In this document: in pieces, positions 12,728 through 23,609 of the stretch
How the letters are laid out: every line of letters begins with the position of its first letter
Position numbering within the stretch: position 1 is the stretch's first letter
Assembly: GCF_002443255.2 (NCBI RefSeq)
Contig: NW_019211454.1
Location: forward strand, 5,551,858-5,615,857
Direction of reading: 5' to 3'
Length of the DNA stretch: 64,000 nt
DNA from: Varroa destructor
Taxonomy: Eukaryota > Arthropoda > Arachnida > Mesostigmata > Varroidae
The notes under the pieces: model-generated
The model's database searches: none
The model's input: only the letters and a program-made list of their open reading frames with translations
Told to the model about the DNA's origin: nothing
Translations under genes and position numbers: made by a program

Positions 12728-12785
12728 ATGGAACTTATAAAAGTTGCGGTATATTTTATAGGATTCATGTGTTCCACCTTTAAAG
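12728..12785 (+). CDS. Candidate signal-peptide first exon
   Basis: The ATG at 12728 is followed by MELIKVAVYFIGFMCSTFK: a short charged start, a hydrophobic run (VAVYFIGFMC) and a small-residue stretch. This has the shape of a secretory signal peptide. It ends in phase 1 at AAAG|GTATGT (donor at 12786). Small first exons coding for a signal peptide are common in animal secreted proteins. Phase-1 acceptors that stay open are found at 18255 and 20473. Hydrophobic 19-mers do arise by chance in T-rich DNA, so this stays tentative. Confidence 0.3.
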
Positions 12786-14836
12786 GTATGTACATCTTGA
12801 AAGTGTATACATGTACCATGTATGTTAGTACATTACGGGAAAAGACTCGGTGGATCACTGCGGCAATTAGCGGGTTCCGCAAGCTATAGTTATTACGACT
12901 AAAGGCTTATAAAATAAACCGCGGATAGCATTAGGTAAAAAAACGCAATAAAAAGGATCTCTCACTCAGATTCACACGCGTTTTATTATCTTATCTTCCA
13001 TTTCTTTTCTAAAATAAATGAATAAATATTAAAAATGAAAAAATAAAAAAACCTAAAAATGAATGAAAACGTTTTTTGACTTGCTATTTTTTCCTATTTG
13101 TTTTCTTTACCCAATATAATATTATTACAACTCTTCAGCTTCAATATGATTTTTATTTTTTTTAAAGATCGAAATTTTCTAATTTTGAGAAACAGTATAT
13201 GCACTTATAAGTCCATATTCACGGTAAATATTTTACTGTCTATCAAAGCAATGACAACGATGCTTGCAAAGGTATATAACACTTAATCATTAGCAGACGA
13301 CAATACAAAATAAGAACCAGTAAAAACGAGTAGCCGAAGCCTATGGATATGTATAACAGACGTTTAGATTTGTTCTGGCTTAAGACCCGCTAAGCAGCAA
13401 AATCTGGCGGGAAGCAAAGATCTATTTTATATATGACGAGGATGCAAGTAGATGACGCATGTATGACATAATCGACCAAATTTGAAAAAGTTCAGCAACA
13501 GGACGAGGAGGACGGAAGCCAGTTTGCTTCACTATCCTCAGCCATCAGTCGTATTGTTTGGTACACTATATCAAAGTAAGGGCAAGCTTAATTTAGGCAC
13601 GGGCACTTTAGGAGAGAAGTATCGGAACGCAAATAAGTGTATATATGTGATAAATGTTATTTCGCCCTAATTATTATTGCATCATCACAGTTGTGGCTTG
13701 CACAATCTACTGCGAACCGTCCTTTGATTCAGATAAGATAAAATAAACGCACAGTGGACAAAAATGACATAGTAAATGAATTACGTTTAACATTATTAAG
13801 TTAACAAACAGAGCTGATAAGACGCCAGTTGATAATTATGTATGTTCACTTTGATCGTCTTCGAATAGGAATCTATCCACAATTATAGATAAAACTCGAG
13901 GTGCATCAGTACAGAGGCGATGGTCGACAATTTCATTTATATGACCCAATTTTTTTTGGGCGGGCTATATATCGAGTCCTTTCTGATCTGCAATTTTAAT
14001 TAAAACTATTTCTTTGTTGTCGGTGTTGTATCGCTTGTGCTGATGTGTGCCATAAGCACTAAGATAGAAAGCCAATCAGACAGAAGTAAGTAGTAATCGT
14101 TCTTCACCGCGATAGCACGACGTATGCCAGAAATTTGGTTTGCCCAAATGATTTTTCAGCTGGCACCTAAGCTTTTACTGTTTGTTGATCTAGGATTGTT
14201 CGTATATAGTTTCAAACACATAGAGCATTTCGCATCAATCTTTTAAGCGAATTCAAGCGAACTTTCCGACACAACGATGTCCGGATGGTTTTTCTACAGC
14301 CTGAGAACCCGAACGCCACACACTTTTTCTGTTTGCGAATTGGCAGTATCGGGGCTACGTGGATTCGCGATGGCATCCCGGTCAAGCATAGCGGACCGAA
14401 CTTACGTTAGATGATGACTCGGGTAATTCGAGTGTCGCCGCGTCCTTTCGAAGTTGCTAAGCGTTCATGCTCAACGCGTGACCACCGCATTGGAAAGGTT
14501 GGAGGTTGAGCTATCATTAACGTAAATTGATGCATCTGAAATATAACTAATTCCTATCGTGCCTTAGCGTTATCACTAGTAGCGATCAGACAAGCAATTG
14601 TAAGGAAAAAATATGCTTAGACAGTACATTAATAAGTAAAATCCAATCGCGAAATAAACTTATCACTATAAGATTGTTGAACGCAGCTTTACTTCACAAG
14701 CCAGCCTTCTTTCGCAGTCATATGCCTAGGTATTTTGCGACATCTGTCAAACGACAGAGGCTGTAGATTTACTTGGAGCTACTTACTTTGGAGTTTTACA
14801 TCCGGTGCTACCATCTTAGCATTGCTTCGTACGACT
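12786..14836. other. No supported gene; possible intron downstream of the signal-peptide exon
   Basis: Very AT-rich around 13.0-13.2 kb. A strong acceptor ending at 14299 opens a 36-codon frame (starting PENPNATHFF) to TAG at 14408-14410, but a second frame is equally open and there is no donor, so it is not called. Confidence 0.45.
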
Positions 14837-14950
14837 GGTACTTCCCAGCACGGGCCGAGACGTGTTTGCCTGAGCCTAGTTTTGAACCTAGATCGTCCTA
14901 CGCATCTTTAAATTACGTAGAAAAACACGTTACTATTGCATCTCTGCGAA
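14837..14950 (-). repeat. tRNA-derived SINE relic, copy 1
   Basis: Read on the minus strand it holds an A-box-like GATGCAATAGTAACGTG (near 14945-14929), then a B box ATCTAGGTTCAAAACTAG (near 14893-14876), then a tail with CAGGCAAAC and TCTCGG. The same ordered blocks occur at 28738-28843 and 42050-42158. Internal promoter boxes about 45 bases apart are the hallmark of RNA polymerase III SINEs derived from tRNA. No poly(A) tail or target-site duplication could be made out, so it is old and diverged. Confidence 0.5.
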
Positions 14951-15388
14951 GGTAGCGTGTAGACCTTTGGTTTCTCGGCCACCCGAGATCTGGACGCGTA
15001 AATAGTCTGAACAAGTTGCATTTTTTCAGTACCTGTAAAATGCTCTGGTTGTTAAGGATGCAGGGTGCAGATGATAACATTTTGTGTTATGTTGCAGATG
15101 ATATCAAATATTCATGTGAAACGCCGGTGCTTTTCGTGCGTTTCTATGCAGCCTTGAGCGTCCAGCAGTATGCTACACTAATAATCGGTTGAAAATGATG
15201 TTATAAACACAATGCTTCATAGCAAGGCGTAATGGACGATGTTCTGCGGTATACGCATTGTGTATCTTGTGATAGACAGAGGTTTCGAAAAACAGCGTTG
15301 ATAGACGATAAGTCTTTTCATAAGCCCTGCAACTTTTGCGCAGACGCAAAAATTGCTTCATTCAAGTTTCCTTGTCGAAACCAATTTT

Positions 15389-15415
15389 GATCATCATCAT
15401 CAATTTCATCATCAT
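15389..15415. repeat. (ATC)n microsatellite, interrupted
   Basis: Two short (ATC)n runs are separated by AATTTC. Confidence 0.85.
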
Positions 15416-16750
15416 TGAGGTAAAGGATAAGCATTGTTTGCAGTATTAACTTTGCTGGAACATGATTCGGCCTTAAGCATATGTACATATATGTCATGTT
15501 TTTGAAATGCTATCAAAACGAAAGTAGATATTTGATGAATGAAGTTTTACATGTGCTAGAAGTGTCATTGATAACTGTCATGATTGTTCGATATAATTGC
15601 CCTTTATTCCGATTAAAGCTCCAGTTTAGGTCCGATATCATCCGTTAGTTATGTTCGAAATACTCCTTCTTTGATCCGAAAGTAACGCTTTCACAGTAAC
15701 TGTGCGTTGACCCTAGTGGTCGTTGTAAACTTCTAAGATGTCGCTCAAATACGCTACATACAGGAAATTCCAACGGAAATTAGTTTCGCGCTGGTATCAG
15801 ACTGAAATTCTCAACCATGCAGGGATCAAAACAACTAACAAATCCAAAAGATATGAGAGGGCGTCAAAATCGAAAAGATCAATCATTATAGCTTATCTGA
15901 ACAGGCCAGATAGCTGATATTCTCCCCTCTAAATTGGCTGTCATTTTAATATAGGAAGTCTAGCTCAAAGTGACTTTTAAACTTTTTTGACCTCCCCTTT
16001 ATTTTTGACAAGACACGTGGAAACTAGTAATAGCACGTAGACTATCGAAAGAGTTTTGCCAATGCAAAGATATTGGAAACATGACCTTCGTCCAAAAAGA
16101 TTCTGAAGACGATCTACTGTTTTTCGTCATAAGGAGTTTTTGTTTCAAAAACATGACGACTTCCGTCCAGTATTGTGGTTATCGATCGAGAGCAGATCCT
16201 CCACATCGTCACTTTTTATATTATCTATTTACTTCGGGTGTCGAAAGCAAGTTCGTTGCATCTGAACGAACAAATCATTAACAACTTCCTATTCATAGAT
16301 GATCTGAGGCTTGTATTCGGAAGCGTGGTAGGCCAAGTGCATAATATGTACGTCGTCGCGTTCTACCAACATACATCGAAAGGCGGTAGTATCTCATTGA
16401 GAGATAATTTTCATTCTATTTTCGTCAGTATTGTCTTTGATGCTGCTCGAAACAACGCGCAGATAGAAGTTTACGTACACTCTCCTTTAATGCTATACCT
16501 TATATACATTCTGTGTTTACTAAGAACACAAGTCCACGCCATATTGTCGAGTCACTATTTCTATAAGCTACAAGCGCAACCCCGGCACAGACAACTACCA
16601 GCTTGCTGTACATAGCTCGCCGTTCACTCGATTATTCCCGTTCATTTACACTGGCGAGCTTAAAATACAAGTATCGCTTTCGTCGACGCTAGCGCAGTCA
16701 CATCATCCATTGTCGCTTAAAATTCTTGAGAATGCCTACAACAATGTCTC

Positions 16751-16777
16751 AACAGGACATGAGGTTATTGTCCTGTT
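16751..16777. repeat. Inverted repeat, 9-bp arms, followed by a T run
   Basis: AACAGGACA at 16751-16759 pairs with TGTCCTGTT at 16769-16777 around a 9-base loop. It resembles a bacterial terminator, but the setting is eukaryotic, so no terminator is called. Confidence 0.85.
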
Positions 16778-17884
16778 TTTCCCGCTATCGCATGCGAATT
16801 ACAACGATGGGCTCGTAGTAGTCTTCATAGTGCTGAAACGCTGAAAACACGCCGTTCATATCTCTACCTAGGCATAGGTTTCTACGTAGTAGCACGTCCC
16901 TTAGACATGTTTCTTCTTTGCTGCCGTTTTCTGCTCCTACATTCGGCAACCCTTTTGTAGGCCCCTTCGAAAAATCGCGCCGGTGCGACTCGCAGTTTCA
17001 ACAAGAGGTTATAGCCAACAGACCATGCTCCATACTGCCGTTACCCTCGTGCGTAGCTTGAATACGATAAGGCTGTTATGAGGCCTTTGCTGCTAGGGCA
17101 ATCTCTGCAGATGAAGGTGGTTAGAGACTTATGCTAATGCTGGCCAAGTACGAGGCACGTAGCTGCAATCTACAAACGATTGAGAGGGAGAAAAAACGAA
17201 GTCAGCGGCTTACTAGTATCATAATAACTGCGACTCCACCAAGATGCTCGTGCATGTCCATGTTGCCGCAGCAGACGCATGACGAACACGGGTTGGTTTT
17301 TTAAAAGTATGCTTTTATATTTGCAGTACAGTGAATCACCGCGTTGTATGTCTGGTTGGCAAAGGAAGGGCAGAGAAACAATCATACGGTTGTCATGATT
17401 ACAAAAAAACTGGAACATGCACGCCGTTGTTCACAGAGATGATACGCCGTGCTGCGTCCCATCCTGTTGGTCTCTCCGACACTTTCTAACCGCTCTGACA
17501 CTTAACATTGGTTCGATATGTACGGTCATCTTTACCTCTACCTTTCGTAATTTTACCTTAGGTATTGAAAACGGACGCTAAAGGTCGACGAGACTCTTAT
17601 AGAGAAACGCAATTCTCTGACCACCCAAAGTGTTCAGTTCTTCAAGCATCTATATACTTTAACTTTTTACGTCTCACTTCTTCCATAATCTAAAAATTAA
17701 GGCAATAGGAACTGTCAAGGCGGCACGGTGGAACCCTTGCAGAAGCCTATACAGAACCAGTTGAAACTTCAATGCATCTGAGCATTGTAACAATGCGTAC
17801 GGAACACGAACGACTGTTCTCAAGGCGCAAGTAACGATTGCAGTCAGCTCTTCTGTGCGTGTCGCTAGCGCCTCCGCACTGTTA

Positions 17885-17903
17885 CCGGAAGCTTCGCTTC
17901 CGG
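17885..17903. repeat. Inverted repeat, 8-bp GC-rich arms, 3-base loop
   Basis: CCGGAAGC and GCTTCCGG flank TTC. CCGGAAGC matches the core of ETS-family binding sites on both strands, which is only suggestive. Confidence 0.85.
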
Positions 17904-18254
17904 AAGTCGTTATCATGCGTGCCTGCGTTCTCGAGTACATTTGTAGAGGCAGCGCCTCGAAGGACGATGGACGAGTTTTCTAAGGAGGCTAGACCTTTCT
18001 GTTAGTGTAGTTGCGATCCTCGATGCCGTATACCATTCTAGCAAGGCGCCATTGTACCTGAAAGCTTGTACAGTACGAATGAAATGGAAAATGTCGCCCT
18101 TCCGAAAAGAGCCTGCTGAAATTTCGCTATCGTATAGACAGGCTATGTCCTGTATACTGTATTTCGTTTCTTAGCAGAGCAGAAGCATTTCTTTCCAATC
18201 GTGTTGATAAGATGCACTGGTGCATTCATTCTTTACATTGATTTGATTTGAAAG

Positions 18255-18439
18255 GAAAGAAATTCACTGCACCTGTGAGAATGTTATGGGTAGGTTTAAA
18301 AGGAGTTGAACCATCTAGGTTGGTGCAACTAGGGTGTGAAGATAAAAAGAAACATGTATTTTATTGGCTTTATGGAAGTTCCTCTGTAAGCAGTTTTTCA
18401 AAGTACGTCCTGAACAAATCGACCACAGAACTGTATTGG
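18255..18439 (+). CDS. Candidate internal exon with consensus GTAAGT donor
   Basis: The frame is open from 18242 and reads KKFTAPVRMLWVGLKGVEP, later KKKHVFYWLYGSSSVSSFS, and ends LNKSTTELYW at GTAAGT (18440) in phase 0. An earlier GTAAGC donor at 18386 is also in phase 0. Two weak acceptors fit: AG at 18253-18254 (phase 1, compatible with the signal-peptide exon) and AG at 18258-18259 (phase 0). The segment around HVFYWLYGSSSVSSFSKYVL loosely recalls the aromatic-Gly strand of PWWP domains, but the defining PWWP stretch is absent and I do not assign it. It has only one cysteine and long runs of plausible residues. The next in-phase acceptor is at 20690. Confidence 0.27.
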
Positions 18440-18767
18440 GTAAGTGTGCTGGCAATCTTTGAAATGTTTTTGGAAGGAATGATCTTATATTCCGTCCACA
18501 GGTTTATTATTAGTGAATTAATCATCCTCATTTCGTGACACATTCATTGTGAAGATTTCTGGTCAGCCGAGATTAGAATTGTATGTAATCAAAAAATATA
18601 CATTTTCATGTAATGATGGTTTGCTTATACCTAGGCATTATACGTCGAGTCGAAGATTACTACGAAGGCATGAAGAGTCGAAACAAACATTGTAGACACC
18701 AAGATAAAATTTGTGTTTCGAAACCTTAAGTAGTACGCTACTCGCTAACGCTCAAAATGGATATAAA

Positions 18768-18845
18768 TTTTTTTTTTTTGTACGAGAAGTAAATCTTCTC
18801 GTAAACAATCGTTCACGTTATAGCCTACTAAAAAAAAAAAAAAAA
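18768..18845. repeat. T12 - hairpin - A16 structure
   Basis: A run of 12 T (18768-18779) is followed by TACGAGAAG, a 5-base loop and CTTCTCGTA (18781-18803), then by a run of 16 A (18830-18845). The T and A runs can pair with each other outside the perfect 9-bp hairpin, giving a nested dyad. It could be a small retroposed or foldback element, or simple homopolymer growth around a hairpin. Confidence 0.8.
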
Positions 18846-19698
18846 CCGTTCCCAGTGCAGTATTCGACTTTTTAAGGTCTTGTTAGGACCATGTGATTGG
18901 GCGCGGTCGAGCACACAGTGGTAGAGTGCCGATGGGCTCACGAAACACACATCGATGCCGCTTCAATCAAAAAAGGCCGACTCTATTTTCATGAGACGGT
19001 TGCTAAATTGTCCTCGTTAGTTACGCTGGCAGTTGTACAGAGTTTTCAATCGGCAACGGACTGCGAAAGTGGTACGGTGCAACCCAGTCTTTTATTTCAC
19101 TGTATCAAAGTGGGCACAATAGAAGGATAAAGGCAATAGCGTTACTCATTATAGACTTTTTACCTGAAAAATCAGTAGAAATTAGCTCTCTGTTTTGAAC
19201 AAGTAGACTAGCGGTAGCTTCTTAGGCAACGTCGAGTTGGCCAACTAACAGTGGATCATTCTAATATATATAGATAGGTGAGAATTACTAAGCAACGGCC
19301 CTCTTGCACGTATTATTCCCAACCGCATTGACATAGATAAGGGTTCCTAACGCGATAGATTTCTTTGTTATAATTGGCCTATCTACGAGATTTCACCACT
19401 CCTACTGCTGTTAGCTGCCTGATAGCAGTACACGGTAAATGCGTTGCTAAAAGGGTTCAACTAAGTATATACACGTTCCCTCTAAAACAAAAAAAAATCG
19501 CTGATTCCTTCACTTCTTATTGGATTTAAATCAGAAATAGCGTTACTCTGTGTATTTCTAAATGTTTATTGATATATGCTTTCGTCATAGGCTGAAAATT
19601 CAGTAGAGATAGGCAAGGTTTCCACCAACCGAATATGATTGCATTACATCGCAAACGTTCTTAAATATTTTGCACATAGCTAGAGTTTATATACAAAC

Positions 19699-19730
19699 AT
19701 ATATATATATACATATATATATATTATATA

Positions 19731-19761
<31 letters not shown>

Positions 19762-19762
19762 C
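19699..19762. repeat. (TA)n microsatellite
   Basis: About 64 bases of TA dinucleotide with a few interruptions. Confidence 0.95.
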
Positions 19763-20472
19763 ATGAAAGTCGATCTGAAGTTTAGAGACGCAGCAGACTA
19801 CAAGTAATGACGTAATAAACTCTCTCAGTGGCCTCTTAGTGTCAAGTAGGGTCAATCTGTACCCAAACGTCTTTGTTAGGCCTATTCTGCCCCACCTTTT
19901 TATGTAACAACTATAAACACGTGTATTTATCCGGTTTTTTTTCCATTTGGAGTATAAGTTTTCTTGTTGCATCAATTTTTACTGGCTGATTTTTAACTTG
20001 AGGCACCTTAGAGCTTCCGGTTATCTTTAAGCAAAAACTATTGCATGTAGATTGGTCCTACAAAAAGCAACGGATACCGCCTATGCGATCTGTTATTAGG
20101 AGCTGAGCTTTCTGAGTTAAAGTTAAATTAATTTATATAATTAAATTCAGGTGCTGCTGTATATACTCTCGTGGTGATAAATCTCAACAGAGGTTAACTA
20201 CAGATCCGAGCACAGACTACGTCCGATGACGAGAATAACAAAATACACACATACCACATTAAGAACGAAACATTTCACATAATTTATGCCACTGCCGTGA
20301 CAATCAGTGATAAATATGTGTTTTTTGTGTATAGGTAAGTGTGAGCCTACTTTTGTTTTTCCTTGTCTCCCACTCTTTCTATGACAACTATAGATGGATC
20401 TCATACAGTGAGCGAAATATACTCATCTTATTAGTGTTGTTAAAACAAAAAGGCAAAGCAAGTATTTTTCAG

Positions 20473-20588
20473 ACAGATCTATCATATTGCAAGGTAAAAA
20501 TCCATCGGCATTAGTTCGACTATTTAGCAACGGAAATTATAGAAATGGTCCTTTGGCTGAATTCTTGGCCAGCCATGAAGCAGCCAGG
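20473..20588 (+). CDS. Candidate internal exon, phase 1 in, phase 0 out
   Basis: A good acceptor (GTATTTTTCAG, ending 20472) is followed by two leftover bases and 38 open codons reading RSIILQGKNPSALVRLF, then NGNYRNGPLAEFLASHEAAR, ending at AGG|GTAAAA (20589). There is no Cys or Trp and the mix looks protein-like. Joined to the signal-peptide exon at 12728 the split codon would be Asp. The next exon (20690) is in matching phase across a 101-base intron. A rival reading ends at CAAG|GTAAAA (20494), giving a 21-base microexon in another frame. Without splicing the frame continues to TAA at about 20771. Family not recognised. Confidence 0.33.
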
Positions 20589-20689
20589 GTAAAAAAGACA
20601 GGTACTGGAAATGAAATTGCGTGTCCATTGAAAAGTCAACTCGGAAACGTGACCAGCTTAATGCCAATGATGTTTTTTTTTTTGAATAG
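20589..20689 (+). other. Candidate short intron, 101 bases
   Basis: It starts GTAAAA and ends with a T10 tract and GAATAG. The size is typical of short arthropod introns. It contains no in-frame stop in the upstream frame, so retention would also give an open product. Confidence 0.3.
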
Positions 20690-20809
20690 GCTGGGGCGAA
20701 GGGTGTGCTTCAAAGAGCCTATAAAATGCCAACAGGTGCCTGTCTGCAGGGCCTTTCGATGGGTATACTAAAAATTATTTCCAATACAAGACTTCCTGCC
20801 TTGGCCTAG
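20690..20809 (+). CDS. Candidate terminal exon, 39 codons
   Basis: After the T10-GAATAG acceptor the phase-0 frame reads AGAKGVLQRAYKMPTG, then ACLQGLSMGILKIISN, and ends at TAG (20807-20809). It is small-residue-rich with one Cys. Together with 12728-12785 and 20473-20588 it would make a secreted protein of just under 100 residues. It also contains GT at 20735 (CAACAG|GTGCCT), so a further splice is possible. No AATAAA was seen within the next 150 bases, which counts against it being a true 3' end. Confidence 0.3.
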   Translation, partial: AGAKGVLQRAYKMPTGACLQGLSMGILKIISNTRLPALA

Positions 20810-23033
20810 TAATTGGGTAACTTCAAGGGAGGCTTGAAGCAATTTGGATAGCGGAATTCTTCGACTGTCAGGGAAACAGGAGAACAAAAGTAAATATCGA
20901 ATCTAGAATATGGATAACCTAGAATATTACGAATCTTCGTAAAATAATTTAACAGCTGATTTTTAATGGATTAAAAACTTGAAAGCTAAGTGCTTTAGTA
21001 AAAATAAGGCCTAATGATATATTTGCCAATACGCCATGATTGTTATCTGACCAGTACAAGCTGCGCCACCGCTTAGCTTCCGGCTGTGGAACTAGAGGCG
21101 ATCGGAACAAGCCAACATAGTTCGATATAGTTTTTGCCGATAAAGCTTCGCCGATGAAAACAGGCGCGTCTTATAGCGACGACTGTATTTGTTGGGAAAG
21201 CATTTTCATATCTCTAACTATATATCAGCTTAATTATTCTATCCTATTGCACGTACTTCGTACCAATAACTACATAGCTCTCAGCCATAAACAGCTTGTT
21301 ATTAAAAAACCTACTTCAAATCTTATTACCTGCATTTCGTAGTATTCATTCTGGCTTACTTTTCAATAAGGTAAACCTTCCGCAGAATCACGACTGCATA
21401 GACGATAAAAATAAAACACTCGCCGAGTAATGAAACGAACGCTAGGAACTATCATGCAAAGGGCAACAGTCAGCACCGTTGACACAACATAGTAAACAAT
21501 CGAAACAGGGTAGCGGTTTGTGTTAAGTTTTGCTTCGGATCTTACATACTTCAGATTACAGGAAGCGTAGCGCTGGAGGGGACAGAGGGTTTTCAGCGTT
21601 AAGAAGTGATTACTGCATAATAAAGTATTGAAAAGATGAGAACGGCATAGCATTTTGCCCCCCTGTACCTAGTCCCACATTGTTACATCTTTCAACTCAT
21701 TGTGCCTCTGCATGCTTCTTCCATCCAACGTCACACAAACAACGTTGGCGTTCGTTTCAGAAGCTTCCCAACTACATGAATGAACCTCTTCAGGAAGTTC
21801 ATCTTTGAAGCTTATGTATTGCTGCGCATTTATGCGTTGTCCTTTTCAGAGCAAGGCAAAAGGCAGAGAGAGTGGTGACGAATTCAGAGTGAGACACATC
21901 GTGCTACTGACTTTGCAACATTCGTTCGTGCCAAACAGGATGAATCTCAGGGATATCCCTTTGGAGGGTCAAGGCCTCGAGGCAACTCTTTCGCTTCAAG
22001 GCTGTGCACACTGCTCGAGGCAGCCGGCCGAATTCATGGGATGCGTTCACGCACTTCCAACAGTCATTCTGTTGTTCAGCTAAATCATTTTAAAAGGCGA
22101 CCTCGTTCGTTATAAACATTACTCTTTTGCTCTTTTGTAGCGTTTCCTTACTTATTAGTAAGCTTGGCCTTCAAAGATGTTATGTAACCTTAGTAATACT
22201 TTCTCCCGATATAATGATGATACAAAGGCGTTAATTGATGGCATGGAGTTTCTTGCAGTCTCTTGCCATCGAATCAGAGTAACGTTCGCGTACTGATATG
22301 TCGTAGTCATACTATATGCAGTCGTATTGTCGTCACAAGCTCGCACTGCGTAAGAATCCTTATTCAACAAGGCTTTTAAGCTAGTAGATCGTGTTAAAAT
22401 CCGCGTGTAGCCAAATCTCTTCGAAAGCGGCCCAGGCAGTTACTTAAATTGATTACTTGTAAATTATTCTACACTATATATCGATCAGTCTTCTGATCAC
22501 CTCTTTTAGGATCTCTTACAGACACAAGCTCAACGCTATACGGTATTTTCATTACCTAGACACGAATGCAGATTCTAACAAAAAGCCACTTATATAGTCG
22601 TTATGTGGAACGCAAGTAAATGGACCGTATAAAGATAAGAATATACCGCTTCAAATAATGCTTTTACTAAATGCAACTTCAGAGTCGCCCACTTCTGATT
22701 AGAAATCCCGGAAAAGCATTATAGGTATGCCGGTGTGTTAAGCAACGGCGTTGTAGAGAAAATAGATCATCACCATAGACAAACTATTGATTTTATTACG
22801 TAGCTTCATTTTGAAGTTCTAATACTTTCCTAACAAAACGTCACTATAGTTGACTTCAGTTCTGCCGTAACTGAGTTCATTGTTGTTTCGTTATGAGGCT
22901 ACATCTTGTAGTATAATTGATTATTTCGAATAGATCTACCACAAATGTAGCTGCTTTCTCGGGGCGCCTGAACGCCGAAAGGACTCTGGCGACCGATGAG
23001 ATGCATCGCAGTTTCCATCGGGTACCGACTCAC
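20810..23033. other. No supported gene
   Basis: Mixed-composition DNA with chance-sized frames on both strands. Strong acceptors without a convincing downstream donor occur at about 22140 and 22521. Confidence 0.45.
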
Positions 23034-23177
23034 TTGATGAGCGTCAGCGATTGCCGTCAAATCTTGTGGCCATCCCAAAAGAAGTGCCAGGGTGCCAAAT
23101 ACTGTGCTTGCTACAAGCAAATAAGCACTAACCTTATTGTAGCTTCCACTGCATGCTTTACTGGAACAATCATTCAT
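23034..23177 (-). CDS. Candidate minus-strand first exon with a membrane segment
   Basis: On the minus strand an ATG at 23177 opens 48 codons that end in phase 0 at CATCAA|GTGAGT (donor 23033-23028). The product begins MNDCSSKACSGSYNKV, has a hydrophobic stretch of about 18 residues (AYLLVASTVFGTLALLLGW) and ends WPQDLTAIADAHQ. This fits a signal anchor or first transmembrane helix. The same DNA is open on the plus strand as part of a 168-codon frame (22917-23423) with noise-like composition, so only one can be real; the donor favours the minus strand. The next exon would lie to the left and was not identified. Confidence 0.25.
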
Positions 23178-23580
23178 CGTCAATTTTGCTTGTCTGTTAG
23201 TTTACGCGATAGTACGATCGATGAATATCATCACAGAGATACACAATTCTCTATGCTTGTTTCGTTTTCTTACGTGATAACTTTCACTCAGAAGTCGTCT
23301 AGCGCGCAATTTAAATTCTACAAACACAGTCAAGTCACGGGTCGTTGGTTTGGGCCTCGCCAACGGCATATATCACACGATTTAATGAAAAAACACATTC
23401 AAATTGTACATGGGCGTTCGTAAATCGTTCCTCGCAGAGATAAACCGTCGCACAAGACAATGTAATATTGTTTAGCTGCTGATGACCATTTTCAAATATA
23501 ATGAGCAAGCTCTTTTTGATATTTTATGATGGTTTCATCAACTAAAATAGTTCATGTTTAAGTTTGAAAACATAATGTTT

Positions 23581-23609
23581 TACTACTACTACTACTACTA
23601 CTACTACTA
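23581..23609. repeat. (TAC)n microsatellite
   Basis: Nine perfect TAC units and a partial one. Confidence 0.95.

Larger units (their letters stand above)
14951..18254. other. No supported gene; longest chance-sized frame near 16.2-16.6 kb
   Basis: A 146-codon plus-strand frame at 16175-16615 has noise-like composition and no splice support. A strong TTTTTTCAG acceptor at 15026 is followed by 52 open codons with no donor. A 9-bp-arm hairpin (16751-16777) followed by Ts, and an 8-bp-arm one (17885-17903), are listed separately. Confidence 0.5.

Noticed and set aside
14300..14410. 36 codons after a strong acceptor (PENPNATHFF...)
   Set aside because: A second frame from the same acceptor is equally open, there is no donor, and the patch is GC-rich, so openness means little.
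15027..15185. 52 open codons after a TTTTTTCAG acceptor
   Set aside because: No donor and no phase partner; one of many such acceptor-plus-open-frame cases expected by chance.
16175..16615. 146-codon plus-strand frame
   Set aside because: Length is near the chance maximum for this composition. The residues are noise-like (many His, Cys, Leu, Ser), it starts with a non-ATG codon, and there are no splice or promoter signals.
16751..16777. Rho-independent-terminator look-alike
   Set aside because: The hairpin followed by Ts is real, but the DNA is eukaryotic, so the bacterial interpretation does not apply.
22917..23423. 168-codon plus-strand frame, the longest in the window
   Set aside because: Begins with TTG, noise-like composition, and overlaps a better-supported minus-strand exon candidate.
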